This document shows positions 15,861 to 22,846 of a DNA stretch of 27,106 nt, one piece after another. The stretch spans positions 1 through 27,106 of the forward strand of contig DDPD01000092.1 in NCBI GenBank assembly GCA_002342025.1, read 5' to 3'. Source of the DNA: Moraxellaceae bacterium UBA2477 (GTDB lineage Bacteria > Pseudomonadota > Gammaproteobacteria > Pseudomonadales > Moraxellaceae). Both the position numbers and the translations under genes were made by a program. Each line of letters opens with the position of its first letter. Position 1 is the stretch's first letter. The notes under the pieces were generated by a model. It saw only the letters and a list, made by a program, of their open reading frames with translations, ran no database searches and had not been told where the DNA came from.

Positions 15861-16163
15861 TTAATCTTGTCTGTCTAACGTTTGCGCGTGCAAAACCACT
15901 TTTTCGGTGTCGCGATAACTAGCCATAGCCAGAAACCCCGTCACCACTACCCGATCACCCAGCTGCAAAGTTTGCAACTGCTGCACTAACTCACCAGCAC
16001 AATGTACCGTGAGCACGAGGCGAGCCTCGCGTGCCGAGCCAGCTTCCCGTTGCCGGGACCGGTGCTGCAACAGAAAATCCTGATGCGCGACGCCGGCGGG
16101 ACTGACCCGAGGCGGATACTGCTTTTCCAGTATCCCAGTGATCTGCAGCGTGTTTTGCTCCAC
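15861..16163 (-). CDS. priB: Primosomal replication protein N (PriB)
   Basis: OB-fold ssDNA-binding protein of the PriA-PriB-DnaT replication-restart primosome. The 100-aa product (E. coli 104) opens MEQNTLQITGILEKQYPPRVSPAGVAH, contains the OB strands DFLLQHRSRQREAGSAREARLVLTVHCAGEL, and ends VVVTGFLAMASYRDTEKVVLHAQTLDRQ, the typical layout. It begins with GTG (16161-16163), not ATG, with no strong Shine-Dalgarno. It starts 14 bp after the rpsF stop, so translational coupling to rpsF is likely. Its position between rpsF and rpsR is itself diagnostic. Confidence 0.93.
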   Translation of the reverse strand: MEQNTLQITGILEKQYPPRVSPAGVAHQDFLLQHRSRQREAGSAREARLVLTVHCAGELVQQLQTLQLGDRVVVTGFLAMASYRDTEKVVLHAQTLDRQD

Positions 16164-16177
16164 GCTAACGATCTGAG

Positions 16178-16564
16178 TTATTCAGCGGAAGCCGAATACT
16201 CCTGACCTTCGTCGGCGCGAGCCGCCTTACGAGCGCGTTTTTCTTCAGCGCCCTTGGCCAGGATGGATTCTTCGGTAATGGCTTCGTCACGACGGATGAT
16301 CAGGCTGCGGATCACGGCATCGTTATAACGGAACGCTTCTTCCAGTTCAGCACGAACGCTATCAGCGCATTCAATGTTGAGCAGGATGTAGTGAGCCTTG
16401 TGAACTTTGTTGATTGGGTAAGCCAACTGGCGGCGGCCCCAATCTTCGTAGCGGTGAACGGAACCGCCCGAATCTTTTACCATCCCGGTGTAACGCTCGA
16501 CCATCGCGGGAACTTGCTCGCTTTGATCGGGGTGCACCAGGAACACGACTTCATAATGACGCAT
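16178..16564 (-). CDS. rpsF: 30S ribosomal protein S6
   Basis: Small-subunit platform protein, partner of S18. The 128-aa product (E. coli 131) opens MRHYEVVFLVHPDQSEQVPAMVERY, contains the conserved YEDWGRRQLAYPINKVHKAHYILLNIECA (about 39-67), and ends in a charged Glu/Arg-rich tail as in enterobacterial S6. AAGGAG lies 9-10 nt before the ATG. First gene of the rpsF-priB-rpsR-rplI operon, behind a sigma70-like promoter and a leader of roughly 125 nt. Confidence 0.99.
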   Translation of the reverse strand: MRHYEVVFLVHPDQSEQVPAMVERYTGMVKDSGGSVHRYEDWGRRQLAYPINKVHKAHYILLNIECADSVRAELEEAFRYNDAVIRSLIIRRDEAITEESILAKGAEEKRARKAARADEGQEYSASAE

Positions 16565-16594
16565 CGGATTGTGCTCCTTACGGATTGAACAGCC

Positions 16595-16669
16595 CCGCCG
16601 GACAGCGGCGGAGCAAGGAGTACGAGGCCTTGTTCTTCAGAATTAGGCGCTCGCGACTCCGGACAGTCG
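16595..16669 (-). promoter_or_regulatory. Structured rpsF leader, candidate S6:S18 autoregulatory RNA
   Basis: Between the promoter and the rpsF start, two hairpins form in the transcript: CCGCCG/CGGCGG (16595-16600 with 16606-16611) and CGACT/AGTCG (16654-16658 with 16665-16669). Both carry the octamer CTGTCCGG (minus strand) at loop and stem edge. Many bacterial rpsF operons have an S6:S18-binding leader with a conserved CCG in a bulge; this could be that element, but I could not match the full consensus. Confidence 0.4.
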
Positions 16670-16694
16670 GTGAAGACCATGCGGAGGACGCGCG

Positions 16695-16722
16695 ACTATA
16701 CAGGAATTTGGTGGTTTTTCAA
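16695..16722 (-). promoter_or_regulatory. Sigma70-like promoter of rpsF operon
   Basis: On the minus strand TTGAAA (16717-16722), a 16-bp spacer and TATAGT (16695-16700), placing the transcript start near 16688 and giving a leader of roughly 125 nt before rpsF. The -35 box lies only about 10 bp from the end of the long inverted repeat. Confidence 0.7.
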
Positions 16723-16732
16723 GCGGGTCAAC

Positions 16733-16843
16733 TGGTGGTGGGAGTTAAGCAGGGCTGCCGCACGCCGCTAGTACGTCCATGTAGGCTCTCACGCTCCATC
16801 CATGGCGCGTGACGGCGGCCACCCTGCTTAACTCCCACCACCA
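16733..16843. repeat. Long inverted repeat with perfect 22-bp arms
   Basis: The arm at 16733-16754 (starting TGGTGGTGGGAGTTAAGC) is exactly complementary to 16822-16843. The 67-bp interior is partly self-complementary (CACGC at 16761-16765 with GCGTG at 16807-16811) and contains CATCCATGG and ACGTCCATGTAGG. The right arm encodes the last residues (GGGS) and TAA of the nuclease gene; the left arm ends about 10 bp from the rpsF -35. No T-run follows on either strand, so it is not a simple intrinsic terminator. From memory, the CCATGGATGG and ACATGGACGT words recur in intergenic palindromes of gammaproteobacteria, so a dispersed REP/MITE-like element is likely. Confidence 0.85.
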
Positions 16844-17565
16844 ACAGCATGCTCAAAACCAACCTGATTTGGTAAGTCCACAATTAGCGGCATATGGTCG
16901 CTGTGCGCTAGCCAATTTTGGGGAATACCTATTTGTAGCGCTGCGTCTTGCAGAAGTTCTTGGGACAAAAATGAATAATCGATGTGATACGGCTTTTCGG
17001 TATTGCGATGCATGAAAAAAGTGGGGACCGTCTCTGCTCCTTGGAGCTCAGTGCTTTGGTGGTGATACAGGCTGTGCAACCCAAGATCCGCTAATTGCTT
17101 GACGACATCCGAGTGATTCCACCAACGATCCCATTTATCCCAACAGACATTGCTATTGAGATCGCCAATCAGAATTGATTTTCCGGCGCTTAGAAAGTCA
17201 GCGTGCAACTGGAGGTACTTCCAAAGCTGGCCGATGTACTTGAACGTTGGCGAGCCCGCTTCTTTTGTCCATACCGCTAAGAAGGTGACTGTGTCATTAA
17301 CTTTGAAGGGAAGGAACAGCTCGAGGCCTTTCGCATCCAATTGCATTTCAGTCAGCACTAATCCAGGCCTAGCAAACACGCCTAGCCCACGACTTTTGCT
17401 CCCGCCTATCCATAAGGAGTTTTGAGCCCACTCCGAGTAGGCTCTATCTGAACAGCGCTTTGGATCTTCGCACTCTTGGACGATGTAAATATCTGCTTCG
17501 AGAGCTTGCAGCTCTAAGAACTTTTTGCGCAAAGCGCCGTTACAGTTCCAGCTGACAAGCCTCAA
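16828..17565 (-). CDS. Endonuclease/exonuclease/phosphatase (EEP) family protein
   Basis: A 245-aa metal-dependent phosphoesterase of the EEP/DNase I-like fold. Catalytic-site residues are complete: N7 in LVSWNCNG, E31 in IVQECED, D135 and N137 in IGDLNSN, D196 in HIDYSFLS, and D223-H224 in HSDHMPLI. Family members include ExoIII-type nucleases and RNA or lipid phosphatases; substrate cannot be assigned. The start is a TTG (17563-17565), because the conserved MRLVSWN begins there and no ATG or Shine-Dalgarno is available. It lies in the same frame as rlmB, separated by that gene's TGA and three codons. Its last codons and stop lie inside the inverted repeat. It is not part of the usual rnr-rlmB-rpsF arrangement and looks AT-richer than its neighbours by eye, so it is probably an acquired insert. 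Confidence 0.85.
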   Translation of the reverse strand: MRLVSWNCNGALRKKFLELQALEADIYIVQECEDPKRCSDRAYSEWAQNSLWIGGSKSRGLGVFARPGLVLTEMQLDAKGLELFLPFKVNDTVTFLAVWTKEAGSPTFKYIGQLWKYLQLHADFLSAGKSILIGDLNSNVCWDKWDRWWNHSDVVKQLADLGLHSLYHHQSTELQGAETVPTFFMHRNTEKPYHIDYSFLSQELLQDAALQIGIPQNWLAHSDHMPLIVDLPNQVGFEHAVGGGS

Positions 17566-17574
17566 AACACAGGC

Positions 17575-18321
17575 TCAACGAGCACGCTGCCGAACAGCCT
17601 CAAACAGCGCAACGCCAGTGGCCACGCTAACATTGAGGCTCTCGATCTGCCCGGCCATCGGGATATACGCAAGGTGGTCGCAAAGCTCGGCCGTGAGACG
17701 GCGAAGACCAGTACCTTCCGCACCCATGACAATCGCCAGCGGGCCTTTCAGATTGACATCGTAGAACGGCTTGGCGCCGTCGCCGAGACTGGTGCCGACG
17801 ACCCAGACACCACGCTCCTGCAATTGCTTGATGGTGCGCGCCAGGTTGGTGATCTGCATGAACGGGATCAGTTCGGCAGCACCGCAGGCGACTTTACGCA
17901 CGACCGGCGTCAAACCGACAGCTTTGTCGCGCGGACACACCACGGCATGCACGCCAGCCGCTTCGGCCGTACGCAGGCAGGCACCGAGGTTGTGCGGGTC
18001 AGTGACTGCATCGAGAATTAATAGCAGCGGCGGCACTTGCAGGCCATCGAGCAGCTCCTGCAGGTCGTTGTCATCACCGGCTTGACGCTCGCGAATACGG
18101 GCGACGATGCCTTGATGGCGGCCACCTTCGGCGAGTTGATCGAGCGCGTTGCGATCCCGGAAGCTGACCGGCAGGCCGAGTTGGCGCGCCTGCTTAACCA
18201 ACGGATTCAGACGCGCATCTTCGCGCGTGTCCATTGCTTGCAGCTCAAGGACGCGTTCAGGCTCCGTGTTGAGCAACGCTTCCACGGTGTGCAGACCGTA
18301 TATCCACGACATCTTCGACAT
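17575..18321 (-). CDS. rlmB: 23S rRNA (guanosine-2'-O)-methyltransferase RlmB
   Basis: SPOUT methyltransferase that methylates the ribose of G2251 (E. coli numbering) in the 23S rRNA P loop, using SAM. The 248-aa product (E. coli 243) has the substrate-binding N-terminal domain (about 1-75, SWIYGLHTVEALL) and the knotted domain with three SPOUT motifs: NLGACLRTAEAAG (111-123), IVMGAEGTGLRRL (197-209) and IPMAGQIESLNVSVATGVALFEAV (220-243). I start at ATG 18321, preceded by AAGGA. The frame is open for 43 more codons upstream into the end of rnr but without similarity. It follows rnr by 19 bp. The C-terminus is the normal family end, so the TGA is not a premature stop. Confidence 0.96.
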   Translation of the reverse strand: MSKMSWIYGLHTVEALLNTEPERVLELQAMDTREDARLNPLVKQARQLGLPVSFRDRNALDQLAEGGRHQGIVARIRERQAGDDNDLQELLDGLQVPPLLLILDAVTDPHNLGACLRTAEAAGVHAVVCPRDKAVGLTPVVRKVACGAAELIPFMQITNLARTIKQLQERGVWVVGTSLGDGAKPFYDVNLKGPLAIVMGAEGTGLRRLTAELCDHLAYIPMAGQIESLNVSVATGVALFEAVRQRAR

Positions 18322-18340
18322 TTGAACAGTTCCTTGGCAA

Positions 18341-20764
18341 TCAGCGCTTGCGGGTACGGGGCTGTGTGCGCTTGCCAGCGGGCTTAGCGCCCGAGGCATC
18401 GCTAGCAGGAGCTGCACCCGTGCGGGCGGCCTTACGGGCACGACCCTCACTCACACCGGGAATCTCACCTTCCTTCAGACGCTCGCGCAGCGAACGCTTG
18501 CCGGTGCCGCCGCCAGAGAGCAGGTCGAAGTCCATCTTGCGCTCGTCGAGATTGACCGCTGCAACTTTAATTCGTACCGGTTCGCCAATACCAAAGCGGC
18601 GCTGTGTGCGCTCGCCCTGCAGGCGATGGAAGGTGGCGTCATAGCTGTAGTAGTCGTCACGCAACTGGCTGATGTGCACCAAGCCTTCCACATAGACTTC
18701 TTTCAGCTCAACAAAGAAACCAAACGAGGTCACGGCGGAAATCACGCCGTCGAACTCTTCGCCGACGCGATCTTGCATGTACTCACACTTGAGCCAGGCC
18801 ATCACATCGCGCGTGGCTTCATCAGCACGACGTTCGGTCATGGAGCAGTGCTCGCCGAGCGAGACCATCTGAACCTGACCCGGCAGCGGCTCGACCTTGG
18901 CACCCAGCGCACCCTTAATGGCACGACCCACGCGCTGCATCGGCGTGGTTTCGTGATCACCCGCCAGAATATTGCGGATGGCACGGTGTAGTAGCAAATC
19001 GGGGTAACGACGAATCGGCGAGGTAAAGTGTGAGTACGCCTCGTAGGCCAAACCAAAGTGACCAATATTGTCGGGCGAGTACACCGCCTGCGACAGGGAA
19101 CGCAGCAACATCGTTTCAATGATGTGCTTATCCGGGCGATCCTGAATCTGCTGGATTACCGCCAAGAAGTCAGCTGGCTTAGGCTGGGCTGTCGCCGTGA
19201 AACGCAGACCCAGCGCCTGCAAGAAGCCACGGAGCTTGTTCAGCTTTTCGTTCTTCGGGCCTTCGTGGTTACGGAACAACGCGGGCATTTTGGCTTTCAG
19301 CACATAGGCCGCCGAGGCCACGTTAGCCGCCAACATCATTTCTTCAATTAGCATGTGCGCTTGATTACGCACCACAGGAATGATGCGTTCGATCTTGCGG
19401 TCCGCACCAAACAGAATGCGGGTTTCTCCACTGTCGAAATCGAGCGCGCCACGCACTTCGCGCACGGCACGGAAGAGCTTGAACAGATCGTAGAGCGTAT
19501 GCAGCGATGCCTGCACAGACTCCGGCCAGCGCTTGCGCAGTGCATCGGCCTCACGGCTGGTCGGTGTTTCCAGGAACTGGCTGACCTGCGTATAGGTCGT
19601 GCGCGCCTGCGAATGCATCACCGCTGGGTAGAACTTACTGCTGGTCATACGCCCAGCGGCTGAGATGGTCATGTCGCAGACCATGCACAAGCGATCCACA
19701 TGCGGATTCAGCGAGCACAAGCCGTTAGACAGAATTTCCGGCAGCATCGGCACGACAAAGCCGGGGAAGTACACGGAGTTACCGCGCGCCTTGGCTTCGT
19801 CATCCAGCGCCGTGCCGGGGCGCACATAGTGCGACACGTCGGCAATGGCTACGACCAGGCGATAACCGCCGCCTTTACGCTTTTCGGCATAGACGGCATC
19901 GTCGAAGTCTTTGGCATCTTCGCCATCAATCGTCATCAGCGGCAGGTCACGCAAATCAACACGGCCTGGCTCGATTTTGGCGTCTTCATCCACTTCAGGC
20001 GAGAGCGTCGCGACTTCACGCTCAACGTCCGAAGGCCACGCGTGAGGGATATCGTAGTTACGCAGCGCGATGTCAATTTCCATGCCCGGCGCCATAAAGT
20101 CGCCCAACACTTCAACGATCCGGCCTGTCGCGAGGCCGCGATGGCTGGGGTAATCCACCAGCTCAATGCTGACAAACTGATCCGGTTCGGCAGGCACGCC
20201 GCCATCAACCACCAGAATTTCTTGAGTAATGCGTGGGTTATCCGGCATGACATAGGCCACGCCGTCTTCTTCGCGGTAACGCCCCACTAAGTACTTATAT
20301 CGACGCTCTTCAACGCGCACCACAATGCCTTCACGACGACCCTTGTGGTCGTAGCCCGCCACACGCACGCAAGCGATATCGCCATCAAACAACAAGCGCA
20401 TCTGACGCGAAGGCAGGATCAAATCTTGACCGCCTTCGTCGGGCGTAAGGAAGCCGAAGCCATCTTTGTGACCCTGCACGCGCCCACGAACCAACTCATC
20501 ATCATGCAACGGTGTGTAGGCACCACGTCGATCGGAACGTAATTGGCCATCGCGACTCATGGCTATCAAGCGGCGGCGCAGGGCCTCTTCACGCTCGGGC
20601 TCAAAGATGCCGTAGTGATGGGCGAGCTGTGGATGTGTCAGGGGCTTAGCCAACTCATCGAGCGTGGCAAGGATCATCTCGCGGCTTGGCACCGGATTTT
20701 CGTACTTTTCTGCCTCACGCTGAGCGTGCGGATCTTGAATAGGGGGTATGCTCTTGCGACTCAT
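18341..20764 (-). CDS. rnr: Ribonuclease R
   Basis: Processive 3'-5' exoribonuclease that degrades structured RNA, used in mRNA and rRNA quality control, cold and stationary phase. The 807-aa product (E. coli 813) has an N-terminal helix-turn-helix region, cold-shock domains (about 85-235, with KDGFGFLTPDEGGQDLILPSR), the RNB domain with catalytic aspartates D280, D286, D288 and D289 in TIDGEDAKDFDDAV, an S1 domain (about 650-735, FDGVISAVTSFGFFVELKEVYVEGLVH), and a basic tail rich in K/R and Ala (about 750-807). It heads rnr-rlmB. The start is divergent from the tRNA-Leu gene with 85 bp between. Confidence 0.98.
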   Translation of the reverse strand: MSRKSIPPIQDPHAQREAEKYENPVPSREMILATLDELAKPLTHPQLAHHYGIFEPEREEALRRRLIAMSRDGQLRSDRRGAYTPLHDDELVRGRVQGHKDGFGFLTPDEGGQDLILPSRQMRLLFDGDIACVRVAGYDHKGRREGIVVRVEERRYKYLVGRYREEDGVAYVMPDNPRITQEILVVDGGVPAEPDQFVSIELVDYPSHRGLATGRIVEVLGDFMAPGMEIDIALRNYDIPHAWPSDVEREVATLSPEVDEDAKIEPGRVDLRDLPLMTIDGEDAKDFDDAVYAEKRKGGGYRLVVAIADVSHYVRPGTALDDEAKARGNSVYFPGFVVPMLPEILSNGLCSLNPHVDRLCMVCDMTISAAGRMTSSKFYPAVMHSQARTTYTQVSQFLETPTSREADALRKRWPESVQASLHTLYDLFKLFRAVREVRGALDFDSGETRILFGADRKIERIIPVVRNQAHMLIEEMMLAANVASAAYVLKAKMPALFRNHEGPKNEKLNKLRGFLQALGLRFTATAQPKPADFLAVIQQIQDRPDKHIIETMLLRSLSQAVYSPDNIGHFGLAYEAYSHFTSPIRRYPDLLLHRAIRNILAGDHETTPMQRVGRAIKGALGAKVEPLPGQVQMVSLGEHCSMTERRADEATRDVMAWLKCEYMQDRVGEEFDGVISAVTSFGFFVELKEVYVEGLVHISQLRDDYYSYDATFHRLQGERTQRRFGIGEPVRIKVAAVNLDERKMDFDLLSGGGTGKRSLRERLKEGEIPGVSEGRARKAARTGAAPASDASGAKPAGKRTQPRTRKR

Positions 20765-20806
20765 GCGCCATCTCGTTAAATTTTCCTCATTCTACACGGA
20801 AGATGG

Positions 20807-20835
20807 TTGACAGCCTCGTTTCCCCTCTCTATATT
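20807..20835 (+). promoter_or_regulatory. Near-consensus promoter of tRNA-Leu
   Basis: TTGACA (20807-20812), a 17-bp spacer and TATATT (20830-20835). The -10 is followed by a GC-rich TCGCGG discriminator, as found in stringently controlled stable-RNA promoters. The expected transcript start is near 20842. Confidence 0.85.
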
Positions 20836-20849
20836 TCGCGGCCTCACAT

Positions 20850-20936
20850 GCCCAGGTGGTGAAATTGGTAGACACGCCAGCTTCAGGTGCTGGTTCTCGC
20901 AAGGGAGTGGAGGTTCAAGTCCTCTCCTGGGCACCA
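20850..20936 (+). tRNA. tRNA-Leu(CAG)
   Basis: An 87-nt class II tRNA. Acceptor GCCCAGG (20850-20856) pairs with CCTGGGC (20926-20932). The anticodon stem CCAGC/GCTGG (20877-20881, 20889-20893) carries the loop TTCAGGT, so the anticodon is CAG at 20884-20886, reading CUG. A long variable arm (TCTCGCAAGGGAGT), T-loop GGTTCAAGTCC and an encoded CCA (20934-20936) are present. The discriminator is A. A single tRNA with its own promoter and terminator, convergent with the DUF445 gene. Confidence 0.98.
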
Positions 20937-20940
20937 AATT

Positions 20941-20969
20941 AAAAAGGCCGATCATTGATCGGCCTTTTT
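20941..20969. terminator. Terminator after tRNA-Leu
   Basis: GGCCGATCA (20946-20954) pairs with TGATCGGCC (20956-20964), flanked by A5 on the left and T5 on the right. It acts on the tRNA transcript and, read on the minus strand, on the convergent DUF445 gene ending at 20988. Confidence 0.92.
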
Positions 20970-20987
20970 GTTTTTCTGCTCAGTAGT

Positions 20988-22211
20988 TTAGAGCATGAAC
21001 TGAATCTGCGCCTCGCCCACCAAGAAGCCCAAAATCGCACCCACAGCAATCAGCGACCACTCGTCTTCTTTGAACGCTGGGCGCAGCATGCCTTCAAACT
21101 CTTGCGGCGTAAGATCCTGCATGCGGCTAACCAATGTATTACGAACATCCATTGCGTCTTCGGCATAAGCCTCAACGTACTTCATGGTTTCCGGCATTTT
21201 TTGCAGGATACGCTCGGCAACCACATTCTTCATTTCAATGTAACGCTGGCTGCCCACGGCATAGACCACTAGCGGACGCGCCACACCGGCCTGCTCGTCA
21301 ACTAAACGCTTTACGTTCTTATGCACTAATTCCATGATGCGATCCGAGAAGGCTCCACGGAATAGCTCCTCAATCATATTAGCCGGAGTCAGTAACTGCT
21401 TAGAAATCAGTGCTGCATAATCAGCCGCCACTTCTTTTTGGCGCTTCAGGAATAGGCCCTGGAAGGTGATCCCCATGAACTTTGTTGGTAGTTGTGGACG
21501 GAACATCATCTGTAAGGCAATCCAGTCGCTAAAGAAGCCGACAAAACCACCAAAAGCCGGCAGCATCCACGGTTGCTTAAAGAGCAGCCAGCAGATCATC
21601 TGAATCAAACCAATGCCAAAACCGAAATAGAATCCCGCATTACTGAAAAAGCGGAACTCTTGCTTACCCACCTTCTTAAAGATGTCATTCAACAAGGCCT
21701 TATCTTTCATCAAGTTGGTCAGCACCATATGCTTGATGTCAAAGTACTTGTCTGTATTGTTCTTCACTTCCTGCATGATGGCCGCGACCACCGCAGGCGA
21801 CTCCGCCTTCACGCGATTAATGATTTTCTGGCGAGCAAACTCTGGCATGCCCTCCCATAGACCGGGCTGATACTGTTGCGCGACATCGCGAACAATATCT
21901 TCTGCGGCGGCCATCATGGGCACTTCGATTTCTTTGGCGATGCGTTGCGGGTCTAAGCGCGCAAAAATCTCGGAAGGTTTAATCAGCTTGGAGGTCATCA
22001 GGTCCACAGAAATCATGGCCATCTTTTCCGCTTTACGCGGAACAATCCCCTGCCAGCCTAGAAACGGCTTAATGCCCACGAACTCCATGGGCGAGAACAT
22101 CATCTGAATAGCCACCACCTTGGTGACATAGCCAATAATGCCGCTGATAAAGGGAATGGATATGTAGAGCCACATATCCGCTTGAAAATCAGCAATCATC
22201 TGTTCGAACAT
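20988..22211 (-). CDS. DUF445 family membrane protein
   Basis: A 407-aa predicted inner-membrane protein of the DUF445/YheB-like family; function unknown. It has an N-terminal hydrophobic region (about 13-37, MWLYISIPFISGIIGYVTKVVAIQM), a central membrane region (about 193-236) and a hydrophobic C-terminal end (about 384-402, LIAVGAILGFLVGEAQIQF). A repeated module is visible: residues 27-63 (GYVTKVVAIQMMFSP then WQGIVPRKAEK) and 225-262 (GFFSDWIALQMMFRP then FQGLFLKRQKE), each followed by similar amphipathic sequence. The ATG at 22211 has AAGGA about 9 nt upstream and is preferred to a longer frame starting at 22274. It follows the DUF2505 gene by about 107 bp, downstream of purA. Confidence 0.85.
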   Translation of the reverse strand: MFEQMIADFQADMWLYISIPFISGIIGYVTKVVAIQMMFSPMEFVGIKPFLGWQGIVPRKAEKMAMISVDLMTSKLIKPSEIFARLDPQRIAKEIEVPMMAAAEDIVRDVAQQYQPGLWEGMPEFARQKIINRVKAESPAVVAAIMQEVKNNTDKYFDIKHMVLTNLMKDKALLNDIFKKVGKQEFRFFSNAGFYFGFGIGLIQMICWLLFKQPWMLPAFGGFVGFFSDWIALQMMFRPQLPTKFMGITFQGLFLKRQKEVAADYAALISKQLLTPANMIEELFRGAFSDRIMELVHKNVKRLVDEQAGVARPLVVYAVGSQRYIEMKNVVAERILQKMPETMKYVEAYAEDAMDVRNTLVSRMQDLTPQEFEGMLRPAFKEDEWSLIAVGAILGFLVGEAQIQFML

Positions 22212-22318
22212 GACACCAATCCTTGAGTAATCCGACTTATTATTTTTGTGGAAGCACTGCTTCCTGGTCGCCAATCATGCCGTTTTCTCAGCCCATGGCC
22301 TAGCACCGAAACCTAGTG

Positions 22319-22819
22319 TCAGTAATATTTGACCAAAATCTGACGGCTGACATCCGTATTAAGGGCTGCCTTTTGCTGAATGTCTTCAGCCAGTAGTGCC
22401 GCCAATTTCCCGCCAATGAGGGGAATATCGCAGCTTACGTCCCAGCTAATAGTGTTTGTGGTGACGCCCGACCGCTCACTTAACTGCATTCTGGCGCTGA
22501 TACTCACCGCTTTAACGGCTTGATTAATGATTTTCAGACTGCCAGTCGCTGTTTCTCTATCCCAACTATCCGTTTGATCAATCTCAATCAATTGATCCGA
22601 TTTCACGAATTTTTGCGCGATAGCAGGCAGCTTGATGCTGGGCTTTCCCATGATGCGAGAGGTAATGGAAAAATAACGCCCATCGTCGGTTTGCTCTACA
22701 ACGGCAAAGCTGTCTAGATTCGCCAACTCCGCTTTACGTGCAACATAATCAGGCGAGGTCAGCATGACCAGAACACGAGACAGTGGGGCATCCCACGTTA
22801 ACGTCGTTTCAAACTTCAT
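22319..22819 (-). CDS. DUF2505 (START/SRPBCC-like) protein
   Basis: A 166-aa soluble protein opening MKFETTLTWDAPLSRVLVMLTSPDYVARKAELANLDSF, the typical start of DUF2505 proteins, a SRPBCC/START-like helix-grip fold that binds hydrophobic ligands. Beta-rich mid-part (YFSITSRIMGKPSIKLPAIAQKF), then a long C-terminal helix (about 135-163, GGKLAALLAEDIQQKAALNTDVSRQIL). No signal peptide or membrane segment. It follows purA by 27 bp, so it may be co-transcribed with it. The ligand and role are unknown; a lipid-related function would only be inferred from the fold. Confidence 0.75.
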   Translation of the reverse strand: MKFETTLTWDAPLSRVLVMLTSPDYVARKAELANLDSFAVVEQTDDGRYFSITSRIMGKPSIKLPAIAQKFVKSDQLIEIDQTDSWDRETATGSLKIINQAVKAVSISARMQLSERSGVTTNTISWDVSCDIPLIGGKLAALLAEDIQQKAALNTDVSRQILVKYY

Positions 22820-22846
22820 GCTCTTGCCTCGCCTTGATACGTTTTT

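Noticed and set aside
16733..16843. Integron attC site (GTTAAGC ... GCTTAAC inside the inverted repeat)
   Set aside because: The core-like heptamers are in the wrong order: attC needs RYYYAAC at the left and GTTRRRY at the right, and here both strands read the reverse. No integrase or cassette array is present.
17575..17577. rlmB as a frameshifted or prematurely stopped fusion gene with the EEP domain
   Set aside because: RlmB ends at its normal C-terminus (LFEAVRQRAR), so the TGA is the natural stop and the EEP frame agreement is not evidence of a broken gene.
18322..18450. 43-codon N-terminal extension of RlmB
   Set aside because: It overlaps the 3' end of rnr, lacks similarity to RlmB, and the ATG at 18321 has a good Shine-Dalgarno and the family N-terminus.
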